Assembly: GCF_030317205.1 (NCBI RefSeq)
Contig: NZ_JASZYB010000004.1
Span: 620,001-684,000 of the forward strand
Reading direction: 5' to 3'
Source: Variovorax sp. J2L1-78
GTDB lineage: Bacteria > Pseudomonadota > Gammaproteobacteria > Burkholderiales > Burkholderiaceae_C
Length of the DNA: 64,000 bases
Of the stretch, positions 17,347 to 25,631 are shown one piece after another. Both the position numbers and the translations under genes were made by a program. Every line of letters begins with the position of its first letter. The stretch's first letter is position 1. The notes beneath the pieces are model-generated. The model did no database searches, was not told the origin of the DNA, and saw nothing but the letters and a program-made list of their open reading frames with translations.

Positions 17347-18170
17347 CCTACAGCCTTCTCGTTCAACTCACCGACCTTCACATCCGCGAACCCGGCCGGC
17401 TGGCGTATGGCCGCATCGACACCGCGCCCTACCTGAAGCGCGCCGTGCAGAGCGTGCTGCGCCTGCGCCAAGCACCCGATGCGGTCGTCATCACCGGCGA
17501 CCTGAGCGACTTCGGCCGCGCGGCCGAGTACGCGCACATGGCCGAGCTGCTGGCGCCGCTGACCATGCCGATCTACCTGATGCCGGGTAACCACGACGAC
17601 CGCGACCAATTGCGCCGCAGCTTCCCGACGCACACGTACCTGGGCAACGCCGGCACCTTCGTGCAGTACAGCGTGAAGGTCGGCGGCATCCGGCTGCTCA
17701 CGCTCGACACCTGCGTGCCCGGCCACAGCCACGGCACGCTCGATGCCGAGCGGCTCGACTGGCTCGCGGCGCAGCTCGATGCGTGCAGCCACGAGCCGGT
17801 CGTCATCGCCATGCACCACCCGCCGTTCCGCACGCTGATCGGCCACATGGACGACATCGGGCTGCTCGAAGGCGCGGCCGAACTGGAGGCGCTGGTCGCG
17901 CGCCACCCGAACGTCGAGCGCGTGATCTGCGGCCACCTGCACCGTGCCATCGACGTGCGCTTCGGCGGCACCATCGCGTCGACCTCGCCGGCGCCGGGCC
18001 ACCAGGTGGCGCTCGACCTGGACCCGGCGGCGCCATCGGCCTGGATGCTCGAACCACCCGGCTTCCGGGTGCATGCCTGGGACGGGCAACGGCTGGTCAC
18101 GCACCTGGCGGCCTCGGGCGATTTCGAGGGGCCCTATCCTTTCCATGAGAATGGAGCCCTGATCGACTGA
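17343..18170 (+). CDS. GpdQ-like metallo-phosphodiesterase (class III)
   Basis: 275 residues, close to the 274 of Enterobacter GpdQ, the glycerophosphodiesterase. The binuclear-metal ligands fall in the same order and spacing: D11 and H13 (TDLH), D53 (GDLSD), N83 and H84 (GNHDD), H158 (MHHPP), H198 and H200 (CGHLH). The C-terminal FEGPYPFHENG also recalls the GpdQ tail. Family members cleave glycerophosphodiesters or cyclic nucleotides (CpdA). Its location as the last gene of an ABC import operon, overlapping the ATPase gene by 4 bases, favours a nutritional role on an imported phosphodiester. There is no signal peptide, so it acts in the cytoplasm. Confidence 0.88.
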   Translation: MTYSLLVQLTDLHIREPGRLAYGRIDTAPYLKRAVQSVLRLRQAPDAVVITGDLSDFGRAAEYAHMAELLAPLTMPIYLMPGNHDDRDQLRRSFPTHTYLGNAGTFVQYSVKVGGIRLLTLDTCVPGHSHGTLDAERLDWLAAQLDACSHEPVVIAMHHPPFRTLIGHMDDIGLLEGAAELEALVARHPNVERVICGHLHRAIDVRFGGTIASTSPAPGHQVALDLDPAAPSAWMLEPPGFRVHAWDGQRLVTHLAASGDFEGPYPFHENGALID

Positions 18171-18174
18171 ACCC

Positions 18175-18192
18175 GGCGTCCCTCCGGACGCC
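18175..18192 (+). terminator. hairpin after the phosphodiesterase gene, weak terminator candidate
   Basis: GGCGTCC (18175-18181) and GGACGCC (18186-18192) form a perfect 7-bp stem with a 4-base loop, 4 bases after the stop codon. No T-run follows, so termination may be partial or rho-assisted. Confidence 0.45.
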
Positions 18193-18256
18193 TTGCCACA
18201 CGACCCGTGCTGACAATCGAGGCTCGAACAAGAAAAGAGAAAGCCATCCGCCGCCC

Positions 18257-19921
18257 ATGAAACATCTGCTGAACCTGCTGGCAGCAGTCGCGCTCCTCGT
18301 CTGGGGCACCCACCTGGTCCGCACCGGCGTACTGCGCGTGTTCGGCGGCAACCTGCGCAAGTTCCTGGCGCGCAGCATGCGCAACCGCTTCACCGCGGCC
18401 CTGTCGGGCATCGGTGTGACGGCGCTGGTGCAGTCGAGCACCGCGACCTCGCTGATGACCTCCTCCTTCGTCGGCCAGGGGCTCATCACCCTGCCCGCGG
18501 CGCTGGCCGTGATGCGCGGGGCCGACGTGGGCACGGCGCTGATGTCGGTGCTGTTCTCGACCGACCTGTCGTGGCTGTCGCCGCTCTTCATCTTCACGGG
18601 CGTGGTGTTCTCGATCACCCGGCCTGCCAGCGCGGCGGGCCGCTTCGGCCGCATCCTGATCGGCCTGGGCCTGATGCTGCTGGCGCTGCAGCTGGTGGTG
18701 CAGGCCACCGGCCCGCTGTTCGATTCGCCGGCCATGCGCGCGGTGCTGGTGTCCATCAGCAGCGACGTGCTGCTGGAGATCACCATCGGCGCGGCGCTGG
18801 CCGTGGTGGCCTATTCGAGCCTGGCGGTGGTGCTGCTGGTGGCCGCCATGGCCAGCTCGGCGGTCGTGCCGCTCGACGTGGCACTGGGCCTGGTGCTAGG
18901 CGCCAACCTCGGCAGCGGCGTGCTGGCGGTGCTGACCACCGCCAAGTCGGATATCGCGGTGCGGCAGGTGACCGTGGGCAACCTGCTCTTCAAGCTGCTC
19001 GGCGTGGCGGTGGCGGCGCCCTTCGTCGGGATGTACCTGCAGTACGTGCGGCCCTACGTGTCGGATGCGACGCAACTGGTCGTGCTCTACCACCTGGCCT
19101 TCAACGTGGTCGTGAGCATCGGCTTCATCTTCCTCACGGGCTGGGTGGCCGAGCTGGTCAAGCGCCTGCTGCCGGTGCCCAAAGAGGGCTCGTCGACGGC
19201 CCGGCCGCAGCACCTGGACCCGTCGGCCCTGTCGACGCCGTCGCTCGCCATCTCGAACGCCGCGCGCGAGGCGCTGCACCAGGCCGACGTGGTCGAGACC
19301 ATGCTCATCGGCATGCTCAACGTGATCCGCCACAACGACCTGAAGCTGGCCGACGAGCTGCGCAAGCTCGACGACACGGTCGACCGGCTCTACTCCGACA
19401 TCAAGTACTACCTGACGAAGATCTCGCGCGAGGCGCTGGGCGAGGAAGAGAGCAAGCGCTGGACCGACATCATCAGCTTCACCATCAACATGGAGCAGGT
19501 GGGCGACATCATCGAGCGCGTGATCATCGACATCGAGGACAAGAAGATCAAGCCCCAGCGCAACTTCTCGCCGGCCGGCATGGCCGAGATCGTCGAGCTG
19601 CACGAACGGCTGGTGGCCAACCTGCGGCTGGGCATGAGCGTCTTCCTCAACGGCAACGTGCGCGACGCGCAGAAGCTGCTGGAGGAAAAGGCGCGCTTTC
19701 GCGACCTCGAACGCGCCTACGCCAGCACCCACCTGAGCCGGCTGATGGACCGCACCGCGCCGAGCATGGAAACCAGCTCGCTGCACATCGACCTGATCAG
19801 CGACTTGAAACGCATCAACTCGCACATCTGCTCGATCGCCTACCCGATCCTCGACTCGGCCGGCGCGCTGGCGCCGAGCCGGCTGCGCGAATCGCGCCTG
19901 CACCCGCTCGACAACCCTTGA
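18257..19921 (+). CDS. Na/Pi cotransporter family protein with PhoU-like C-terminus
   Basis: 554 residues. The N-terminal half carries the two inverted transporter repeats, the first marked by VQSSTATS (near residues 57-64), the hallmark of the NptA/SLC34-like Na/Pi family. A related segment with GLVLGANLGSG follows in the second repeat. The C-terminal part (about 340-545) is charged and helical, with PhoU-like coils (ADELRKLDDTVDRLYSDI, MEQVGDIIERVIIDIEDKK). Such YjbB-type proteins move phosphate, and in some bacteria act in phosphate efflux. It follows the phosphodiesterase operon in the same direction, consistent with phosphate handling, but a separate promoter is possible in the 86-base gap. 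Confidence 0.88.
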   Translation: MKHLLNLLAAVALLVWGTHLVRTGVLRVFGGNLRKFLARSMRNRFTAALSGIGVTALVQSSTATSLMTSSFVGQGLITLPAALAVMRGADVGTALMSVLFSTDLSWLSPLFIFTGVVFSITRPASAAGRFGRILIGLGLMLLALQLVVQATGPLFDSPAMRAVLVSISSDVLLEITIGAALAVVAYSSLAVVLLVAAMASSAVVPLDVALGLVLGANLGSGVLAVLTTAKSDIAVRQVTVGNLLFKLLGVAVAAPFVGMYLQYVRPYVSDATQLVVLYHLAFNVVVSIGFIFLTGWVAELVKRLLPVPKEGSSTARPQHLDPSALSTPSLAISNAAREALHQADVVETMLIGMLNVIRHNDLKLADELRKLDDTVDRLYSDIKYYLTKISREALGEEESKRWTDIISFTINMEQVGDIIERVIIDIEDKKIKPQRNFSPAGMAEIVELHERLVANLRLGMSVFLNGNVRDAQKLLEEKARFRDLERAYASTHLSRLMDRTAPSMETSSLHIDLISDLKRINSHICSIAYPILDSAGALAPSRLRESRLHPLDNP

Positions 19922-19942
19922 ACGACTGAGCGGCGCCGTCGC

Positions 19943-20944
19943 TCAGGCCGGCTTGGCGACGGCTCCCGGCGCGTCGTCTTCCACCGGACGGCGCGCATAG
20001 CGCTGCGCCAGCACCGCGCAGACCATCAGCTGCATCTGGTGGAAGAGCATCACGGGCAGCACGATGGTGCCCACAGTGCTGGCAGCGAACAGCACGTGTG
20101 CCATCGGCACGCCGCTCGCGAGGCTCTTCTTGGAACCGCAGAACACGATGGTCACCTCGTCGGCCTTGTCGAAGCCGAACTTGCGCGCCAGCCAGGTCGT
20201 CGAGCTCAGCGCGATCGCCAGCAGCACGGCCAGCACCACCAGCAGGCCGGCCAGCGCCGTGGGCGACACCTGCTTCCACAGCCCTTCGATGACCGCCGCG
20301 CTGAACGCCGTGTAGACCACCAGCAGGATCGAGCCCCGGTCGACCAGCGTGAGCGTCGACGCGTGGCGCTTGACCCAGGCGCCGATCCACGGCCGCAGCA
20401 GGTGGCCGACCACGAAAGGCGCCATCAGCTGCAGCAGGATGCGGCCGATGGCGTCGAGCGATGCCGAACTGCTGGTTCCGGTCGTCACGATCAGGCCCAC
20501 CAGCAGCGGCGTGACGAACACGCCGAGGAGCGTCGAGGCCGACGCACTGCAGATCGCGGCCGGCACGTTGCCGCGGGCCAGCGAGGTGAAGGCGATGGCC
20601 GACTGCACGGTGGCAGGCAGCACGCAGAGGTAGAGCACGCCGGTGTAGAGCGCGGGCGTCACCAGGGGTTCGAGCACCGGCCGCAGCGCCAGGCCGAGCG
20701 CCGGGAACAGCACGAAGGTGCAGGCCAGCACCAGCAGGTGCAGCCGCCAGTGGCCGACGCCCTGGACGATCGCCTCGCGCGAGAGCTTGGCGCCATGCAG
20801 GAAGAACAGCAGGCCGATTGCCACGCTGGTGAGACGCTCGAAGAAGTGCGCCATGCTGCCCGAGGCGGGCAGCAGGCTGGCGAGCGCCACCGTCGTGACG
20901 AGGGCGAGGGTGAAGTTGTCTGGGAGGTAGCGTGAACGGGCCAT
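19943..20944 (-). CDS. bile acid:sodium symporter family protein
   Basis: 333 residues, about ten hydrophobic segments, of the BASS/SBF-like group (YfeH-like). Family features include the early SxLLPASG stretch, the GLLFFLHGAKLSREA region (about 44-58), LPATVQSAIAFTSLARGN (about 110-127) and GSKKSLASGVPMA (about 270-282). Such proteins import organic anions with sodium, but the bacterial substrates are mostly unknown. It is divergent from the LysR gene at 21014 with a 69-base shared control region, so that regulator probably controls it. Confidence 0.85.
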   Translation of the reverse strand: MARSRYLPDNFTLALVTTVALASLLPASGSMAHFFERLTSVAIGLLFFLHGAKLSREAIVQGVGHWRLHLLVLACTFVLFPALGLALRPVLEPLVTPALYTGVLYLCVLPATVQSAIAFTSLARGNVPAAICSASASTLLGVFVTPLLVGLIVTTGTSSSASLDAIGRILLQLMAPFVVGHLLRPWIGAWVKRHASTLTLVDRGSILLVVYTAFSAAVIEGLWKQVSPTALAGLLVVLAVLLAIALSSTTWLARKFGFDKADEVTIVFCGSKKSLASGVPMAHVLFAASTVGTIVLPVMLFHQMQLMVCAVLAQRYARRPVEDDAPGAVAKPA

Positions 20945-20986
20945 GGGTGCATTGGGCCTCGGACGTCACCAGAAGAGAAATGGATT

Positions 20987-20999
20987 TATCTGATAGATA
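20987..20999. promoter_or_regulatory. LysR-type T-N11-A box
   Basis: TATCTGATAGATA is a perfect interrupted palindrome (TATCT-GAT-AGATA) of the T-N11-A form bound by LysR-type regulators. It sits in the 69-base gap between the divergent symporter and LysR genes. Confidence 0.65.
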
Positions 21000-21013
21000 T
21001 ATGATTCTGGCGC

Positions 21014-21907
21014 ATGAACGTCACGCTGCGCCAGCTCCGCGTCTTCCTGGCCGTCGCAGCCGAGCGCAACTTCAGCCGCGCGGGCGACGCGGTCGCGCTC
21101 ACGCAGCCGGCGGTGAGCCGCGCCATCCTCGAGCTCGAATCGCAGGTTGGCCTGAAGCTGCTGGACCGCACCACGCGCGAGGTGGTGCTGACCGACGCCG
21201 GCCAGTCGCTCGCGGCCCGGCTCGAGCGCGTGCTCGACGAACTCGACCAGACGCTGCTCGACGTACGCGGCATGGCCAGCGCGCGGCGCGGCAAGGTGCG
21301 CGTGGCCAGCAGCCCGACGCTGTCGGCGCAGCTCATGCCGGCCTGCATCGCGGCCTGCGCGCGCCAGGAGCCCGACATCCAGCTGGTGCTGCTCGACCGC
21401 ATCCAGCAGGACGCGCTCGACAGCGTGCGCACCGGCGAGGTGGACTTCGGCGTGGTGATCGAGCCCTCGTCGACCGACGACCTCACGGCCGAGACGATCC
21501 TGAACGACCCCTTCGTGCTGGTGGTGCCCGCGGGCCATGTGCTGGCCGCGCGCAAGACGGTGCGCTGGTCGGCGCTGGCGGGCCATCCGCTCGTGCTGCT
21601 CGACCACGCGTCGGGCAGCCGCCGGCTGATCGACGATGCGCTGGCCGCCCACGGCGTGCAGGCCGAGGTGGCACAGCAGCTGGGCCACCCGACCACGGTG
21701 TTCCGCATGGTCGAGGCGGGCATCGGCATCAGCGTGATGCCGGCGCTGGCCGTGCCGCCCGGCGGGCTCGGCACGCTCGTGTCGCTGCCGCTGGTGCCGC
21801 GCATCGAGCGCCGGGTGATGCTGGTGCACCGCCGCAACCGCGCGCCGTCGCCGCTGGCGCAGCGCGTGTGGCGGCTGGTGCGCGAGACCGCGGCGACTAC
21901 AGCGTGA
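21014..21907 (+). CDS. LysR-family transcriptional regulator
   Basis: 297 residues. N-terminal winged helix-turn-helix (residues about 3-62, with FLAVAAERNFSRAGDAVALTQPAVSRAI) and a C-terminal periplasmic-binding-fold effector domain (about 90-290). Its position, divergent from the sodium symporter gene and with a T-N11-A box between, suggests local control. The 3' end overlaps the convergent oxidoreductase gene by 11 bases. Confidence 0.93.
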   Translation: MNVTLRQLRVFLAVAAERNFSRAGDAVALTQPAVSRAILELESQVGLKLLDRTTREVVLTDAGQSLAARLERVLDELDQTLLDVRGMASARRGKVRVASSPTLSAQLMPACIAACARQEPDIQLVLLDRIQQDALDSVRTGEVDFGVVIEPSSTDDLTAETILNDPFVLVVPAGHVLAARKTVRWSALAGHPLVLLDHASGSRRLIDDALAAHGVQAEVAQQLGHPTTVFRMVEAGIGISVMPALAVPPGGLGTLVSLPLVPRIERRVMLVHRRNRAPSPLAQRVWRLVRETAATTA

Positions 21908-22880
21908 GGATCGTGCAGCCGGTGGTCTTGCGCGCTTCCAGGTCGCGGTGCGCCTGCTGCACGTCTTCCAGCGCGTAGCGCTGCGCGATCGGGATCTTCA
22001 CCGCGCCACTCTGCACCACCGCGAACAGGTCGTCGGCCATGGCCTGCGTGGCCTCGCGCGTGGCGATGTGCGTGAACAGCGTCGGGCGCGTCACGTAGAG
22101 CGAGCCCTTCGAGGCCAGCAGGCCGAGGTTGATCGGGGGCGTGGGGCCCGAGCCGTTGCCGAAGACCGCCAGCAGGCCGAAGGGGCGCAGGCAGTCGATC
22201 GAGCCTTCGTAGGTGTCCTTGCCGACCGAGTCGTACACCACCTTCACGCCCCTGCCGCCGGTGATCGCCTTCACGCGCTCGGCGAAATTCTCGGTGCTGT
22301 AGTTGATCGCATGCGCCGCGCCATGGTCCAGCGCCAGCTGGCATTTGGCGTCGGAGCCCGCCGTGCCGATGAGCTGCAGGCCCAGCGCCTTGGCCCACTG
22401 GCAGGCGATCAGGCCCACGCCGCCGGCCGCGGCATGGAACAGGATGAAGTCGCCCGGCTGCAGGCCTTCGGCCGGCAGCGTCTTCTTCAGCAGGTATTGC
22501 ACGGTCAGGCCCTTGAGCATCATGGCCGCGCCGGTCTCGAAGGAGATCGCATCGGGCAGCTTGCACACGGTCTTGGCGGGCATCACCCGCGCTTCGCTGT
22601 AGGCGCCGGGCGGTCCACTGGCATAGGCGGCACGGTCGCCGGGCTGCAGATGCACCACGCCCTCACCCACCGCCTCGACCACGCCCGAGGCCTCCATGCC
22701 CAACTGCAGCGGCATCGCGAACGGGTAGAGCCCGCTGCGCTGGTAGGTGTCGATGAAGTTGAGGCCGACGGCCTTGTGGCGGATGCGGATTTCGCCGGGG
22801 CCGGGCTCGCCGACCTCGACATCGACGATCTGGAGTTCCTCGGGACCGCCGGGGCGGTCGATGCGAACGGCTTTGCTCAT
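21897..22880 (-). CDS. qor: NADPH:quinone oxidoreductase (zinc-free MDR family)
   Basis: 327 residues, matching Qor length. GroES-like N-terminal domain (1-120) then a Rossmann domain with AAAGGVGLIACQWAKALG (about 150-167) as the dinucleotide loop. No structural-zinc cysteine cluster is present, so it belongs to the quinone-reductase branch of the MDR superfamily rather than to alcohol dehydrogenases. It reduces quinones with NADPH in the cytoplasm. Good AGGAGACC ribosome-binding site before the ATG at 22880. It stands alone. Confidence 0.9.
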   Translation of the reverse strand: MSKAVRIDRPGGPEELQIVDVEVGEPGPGEIRIRHKAVGLNFIDTYQRSGLYPFAMPLQLGMEASGVVEAVGEGVVHLQPGDRAAYASGPPGAYSEARVMPAKTVCKLPDAISFETGAAMMLKGLTVQYLLKKTLPAEGLQPGDFILFHAAAGGVGLIACQWAKALGLQLIGTAGSDAKCQLALDHGAAHAINYSTENFAERVKAITGGRGVKVVYDSVGKDTYEGSIDCLRPFGLLAVFGNGSGPTPPINLGLLASKGSLYVTRPTLFTHIATREATQAMADDLFAVVQSGAVKIPIAQRYALEDVQQAHRDLEARKTTGCTILTL

Positions 22881-22990
22881 GGGGAAAGGTCTCCTGCAGA
22901 AAGGACGGGGTCGACAGCCCGCGATCCTGCCACGGCCGGGCTCGTCGCGTGCAGAGGGGACAATCGGGCGGTCCGTCCCTCCTCGCGTCC

Positions 22991-23905
22991 ATGCAGCCGT
23001 CCCGCCTCACCCCCGCCACCATCCTCCTCCTCGCCACACCACCGCTGCTGTGGGCCGCCAACGCGGTGCTCGGCCGCCTGCTGAAGGACGTGGCCTCGCC
23101 GCTCACGCTGAACTTCATCCGCTGGGTGCTGGCCTTCGTCGTGCTGCTGCCGATGGCGCATGGGGTGCTGCGGCGCGACCATCCGATGTGGCGCCACTGG
23201 CGGCGCTACAGCGTGCTCGGCCTGCTGGGCGTGGGCATCTACAACGCCTTCCAGTACCTGGCGCTGCAGACCTCGACGCCGCTGAACGTGACGCTGGTCA
23301 CCTCCAGCGCGCCGTTCTGGATGCTGCTGATCGGTACGCTCTTCTTCGGCCAGCGCGCCACACGTTTCGAGATCGCTGGCGCGGTGGTCTCGATGCTCGG
23401 GGTGCTGCTGGTGCTGAGCCAGGGCGATTGGCGCCATCTGGCCGCGCTGCGGCTGGTGCCGGGCGACCTCTACATCCTGCTGGCCGTGCTCGCCTGGTCG
23501 GTGTACAGCTGGATGCTCGTGGGCACCACCGAGCCCGCGGGCCTGCGCCAGGACTGGTCGGCTTTCCTCATGGCACAGATGGTGTTCGGCCTGGGGTGGT
23601 CGGGTCTGTTCGCCGCCGGCGAATGGGCGGCCGGCGCGATGTATGTGCACTGGAGCTGGTGGCTGGCTGCCGCACTGGTCTTCATCGCGGTGGGCCCGGC
23701 GATCCTGGCCTTTCGCTGCTGGGGGGCCGGCGCGCAGCGCGCCGGCCCAAAGATGGCCGCCTTCTTCCTCAACCTGACGCCGTTGTTCGCGGCGCTGCTG
23801 TCGGCCCTGTTCCTGGGCGAAATGCCGCATGGGTACCACGGCGCGGCCTTCGCGCTGATCGTGGGCGGCATCGTGCTGTCGTCGCGTCGAACGTCGGTGC
23901 GCTGA
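22991..23905 (+). CDS. EamA/DMT-family transporter
   Basis: 304 residues with about ten membrane segments arranged as two EamA repeats (about 8-140 and 155-295). It belongs to the drug/metabolite exporter superfamily; substrates cannot be predicted. ATG 22991 was chosen since it directly precedes the first membrane segment (TPATILLLATPPLLWA). An earlier in-frame start gives a hydrophilic extension without support. It lies 110 bases from the divergent qor gene. Confidence 0.88.
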   Translation: MQPSRLTPATILLLATPPLLWAANAVLGRLLKDVASPLTLNFIRWVLAFVVLLPMAHGVLRRDHPMWRHWRRYSVLGLLGVGIYNAFQYLALQTSTPLNVTLVTSSAPFWMLLIGTLFFGQRATRFEIAGAVVSMLGVLLVLSQGDWRHLAALRLVPGDLYILLAVLAWSVYSWMLVGTTEPAGLRQDWSAFLMAQMVFGLGWSGLFAAGEWAAGAMYVHWSWWLAAALVFIAVGPAILAFRCWGAGAQRAGPKMAAFFLNLTPLFAALLSALFLGEMPHGYHGAAFALIVGGIVLSSRRTSVR

Positions 23906-23920
23906 TGGCCGCGCCGGCTT

Positions 23921-23937
23921 CTTAAGACCGGCTTAAG
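23921..23937. promoter_or_regulatory. tandem CTTAAG-N5-CTTAAG box (OmpR/PmrA-type)
   Basis: Two perfect CTTAAG hexamers at 23921-23926 and 23932-23937, spaced by 5 bases (11-base period), 53 bases before the next start codon. This is the arrangement recognised by PmrA/QseB-like response regulators of the OmpR family in other Proteobacteria. Confidence 0.5.
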
Positions 23938-23989
23938 TCCCGCCGACCACAGTGCTCCCCGTGGAACATCCCACGCAAGGAGTACCAGC

Positions 23990-24481
23990 ATGAACGTCTC
24001 TCGAAAGCTGCGGCCGCTGACGGCCGTTCTGTGCGGCGGCGCCCTGTTCGCCGCCCTTTCAGCCCACGCGGTCGACAATCCGCCGATCCACATGACGCAC
24101 GGCGTCGAGTACATGAGCGGTGGCATCGGCAGCGACGAGGCCCAGTTCATGGAAACCGTGTCGCCGCGCTGGCCGGCGACGCTCGAGTTCGCCGTCAAGG
24201 ACCATACGCGCGCCGACTTCGCCGCCGACGTGCGCGTCACGGTGCGTGACCAGAATGGGCGCGCCGTGCTCGACAACGTGCTGGCCACCGGGCCTTTCCT
24301 GATGGCCCGCCTGGCGCCCGGCCGCTACGAGGTCGAGGCGACCCTGTCGGCGCAGACGCTCAAGCAGGAGTTGACGGTACTGCCGGGCGCGCCCGCGAAA
24401 GCCTTGCTGCTGTGGCCGGCGAACACCGACATGGCGGCCACGGGCTCGACCGCGCGGTCGGCCACGCACGCGCCCACGTGA
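23990..24481 (+). CDS. exported protein with carboxypeptidase-regulatory-like beta domain
   Basis: 163 residues. Signal peptide (residues 1-27, cleavage after AHA). The mature protein has a beta-sandwich-like segment, LEFAVKDHTRADFAADVRVTV to GRYEVEATLSAQTLKQEL (about 62-130), the pattern of CarboxypepD-regulatory/transthyretin-like domains. The C-terminal tail is Ala/Thr rich. An AAGGAG site lies 8-13 bases before the start. Upstream lies a tandem CTTAAG box, so it may belong to a two-component envelope-stress regulon. No function is assigned. The next gene begins at a GTGA overlap. Confidence 0.75.
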   Translation: MNVSRKLRPLTAVLCGGALFAALSAHAVDNPPIHMTHGVEYMSGGIGSDEAQFMETVSPRWPATLEFAVKDHTRADFAADVRVTVRDQNGRAVLDNVLATGPFLMARLAPGRYEVEATLSAQTLKQELTVLPGAPAKALLLWPANTDMAATGSTARSATHAPT

Positions 24482-24798
24482 CGGCGCCCATGCAGGACAC
24501 CCCGCCCGCGCGTGGACTGTCGGCACACATCCTGCCGACCTCGGCCACGATGATCGGGGCCTGCATGACGGTCCTGACGATCGGCCACCTGGGCCACACG
24601 ACGAGCGCCCGGCTGGCGGTCGACAAGCTGTTGGCCATCGACGCGCTGGTCTTTCTGGCCAGCGCCGTGCTGTCCTTCATGTCGATCCGCGCGGGGCCGC
24701 CCGGCGTGCGGCATGAACGCCGGGCCGAGCTGCTGTTCCTGTTCGGGCTGGCTGGCCTGGCGATCGGCGCCGTGGCGCTCGCCTTCGCGATCAACTGA
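24478..24798 (+). CDS. small inner-membrane protein of unknown function
   Basis: 106 residues if translation starts at GTG 24478, which overlaps the preceding stop codon (GTGA); ATG at 24490 is the alternative and gives 102. Three hydrophobic segments are seen (near residues 18-38, 45-66 and 80-104) with a charged PGVRHERRAEL loop between the last two. No family is recognised. Its tight coupling to the exported protein upstream suggests a shared envelope role. Confidence 0.7.
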   Translation: MTAPMQDTPPARGLSAHILPTSATMIGACMTVLTIGHLGHTTSARLAVDKLLAIDALVFLASAVLSFMSIRAGPPGVRHERRAELLFLFGLAGLAIGAVALAFAIN

Positions 24799-24821
24799 GC
24801 CTCGGGGCGCCAGCGCAGGGG

Positions 24822-25616
24822 TCAGTACGTGCCGGGGTAGGCGCCGCCGTCGGTCAGCACGTTCTGGCCGGTGATGTAGCCCGCCTGCAGGCTGCACAGG
24901 AAGGCGCAGACGGCGCCGAATTCCTCGGGGTTGCCGAAGCGGCCGGCCGGAATCGTCTTCTGGCGGTTGGCGCGCACGGTGTCAACGTCCAGGCCCGACT
25001 TCTGCGCCGCACCCGCCATGTTGCCCTTCAGCCGGTCGGTGTCGAAGGAACCCGGCAGCAGGTTGTTGATGGTCACGCCCTTGGCTGCGATCGCCGTGCG
25101 CGCCACGCCGGCCACGAAGCCCGTGAGGCCGCTGCGCGCGCCGTTGGACAGGCCCAGGATGTCGATCGGCGACTTCACCGAGCTCGAGGTGATGTTCACG
25201 ATGCGGCCATAGCCACGCGCGGCCATGCTGTCGACCGTGGCCTTGATGAGTTCGATGGGCGTGAGCATGTTGGCGTCGACCGCCTTGATCCACGCCTCGC
25301 GGTCCCAGTCGCGGAAGTCGCCGGGCGGCGGGCCGCCGGCGTTCGTCACGACGATGTCGTAGTCGGCATGCGCGGCGAAGGCGGCGGCGCGGCCTTCGGG
25401 CGTCGTGATGTCGGCCGCGACCGTCTTCACGAAAGGCTTGGGCGAGCCGGCCGCGGCGGCTTCGAGCCGCTGGGCCGCCGCCTTCAGGGCGTCGGCGCCG
25501 CGCGCCACCACCACCACGTTCACGCCTTCGCGCACCAGCGCTTCGGCGCAGCCCAGGCCCAGGCCCTTGCTGCCACCGCATACCAGGGCCGTGCGGCCCG
25601 CGATTCCGAGATCCAT
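24822..25616 (-). CDS. short-chain dehydrogenase/reductase, atypical active site
   Basis: 264 residues with the SDR Rossmann loop GGSKGLGLG (14-22), NAG at 92-94 and the active-site serine region NITSSS (141-146). The usual YxxxK is replaced: at the expected place the sequence reads LSNGARSG, giving S157 for Tyr and R161 for Lys. This substitution occurs in a recognisable branch of SDR proteins whose activity is unclear. The start ATG at 25616 has a GGAGGAAC site. It lies 15 bases after the EamA gene, so the two are co-transcribed. Confidence 0.85.
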   Translation of the reverse strand: MDLGIAGRTALVCGGSKGLGLGCAEALVREGVNVVVVARGADALKAAAQRLEAAAAGSPKPFVKTVAADITTPEGRAAAFAAHADYDIVVTNAGGPPPGDFRDWDREAWIKAVDANMLTPIELIKATVDSMAARGYGRIVNITSSSVKSPIDILGLSNGARSGLTGFVAGVARTAIAAKGVTINNLLPGSFDTDRLKGNMAGAAQKSGLDVDTVRANRQKTIPAGRFGNPEEFGAVCAFLCSLQAGYITGQNVLTDGGAYPGTY

Positions 25617-25631
25617 GTGAGTTCCTCCGGG

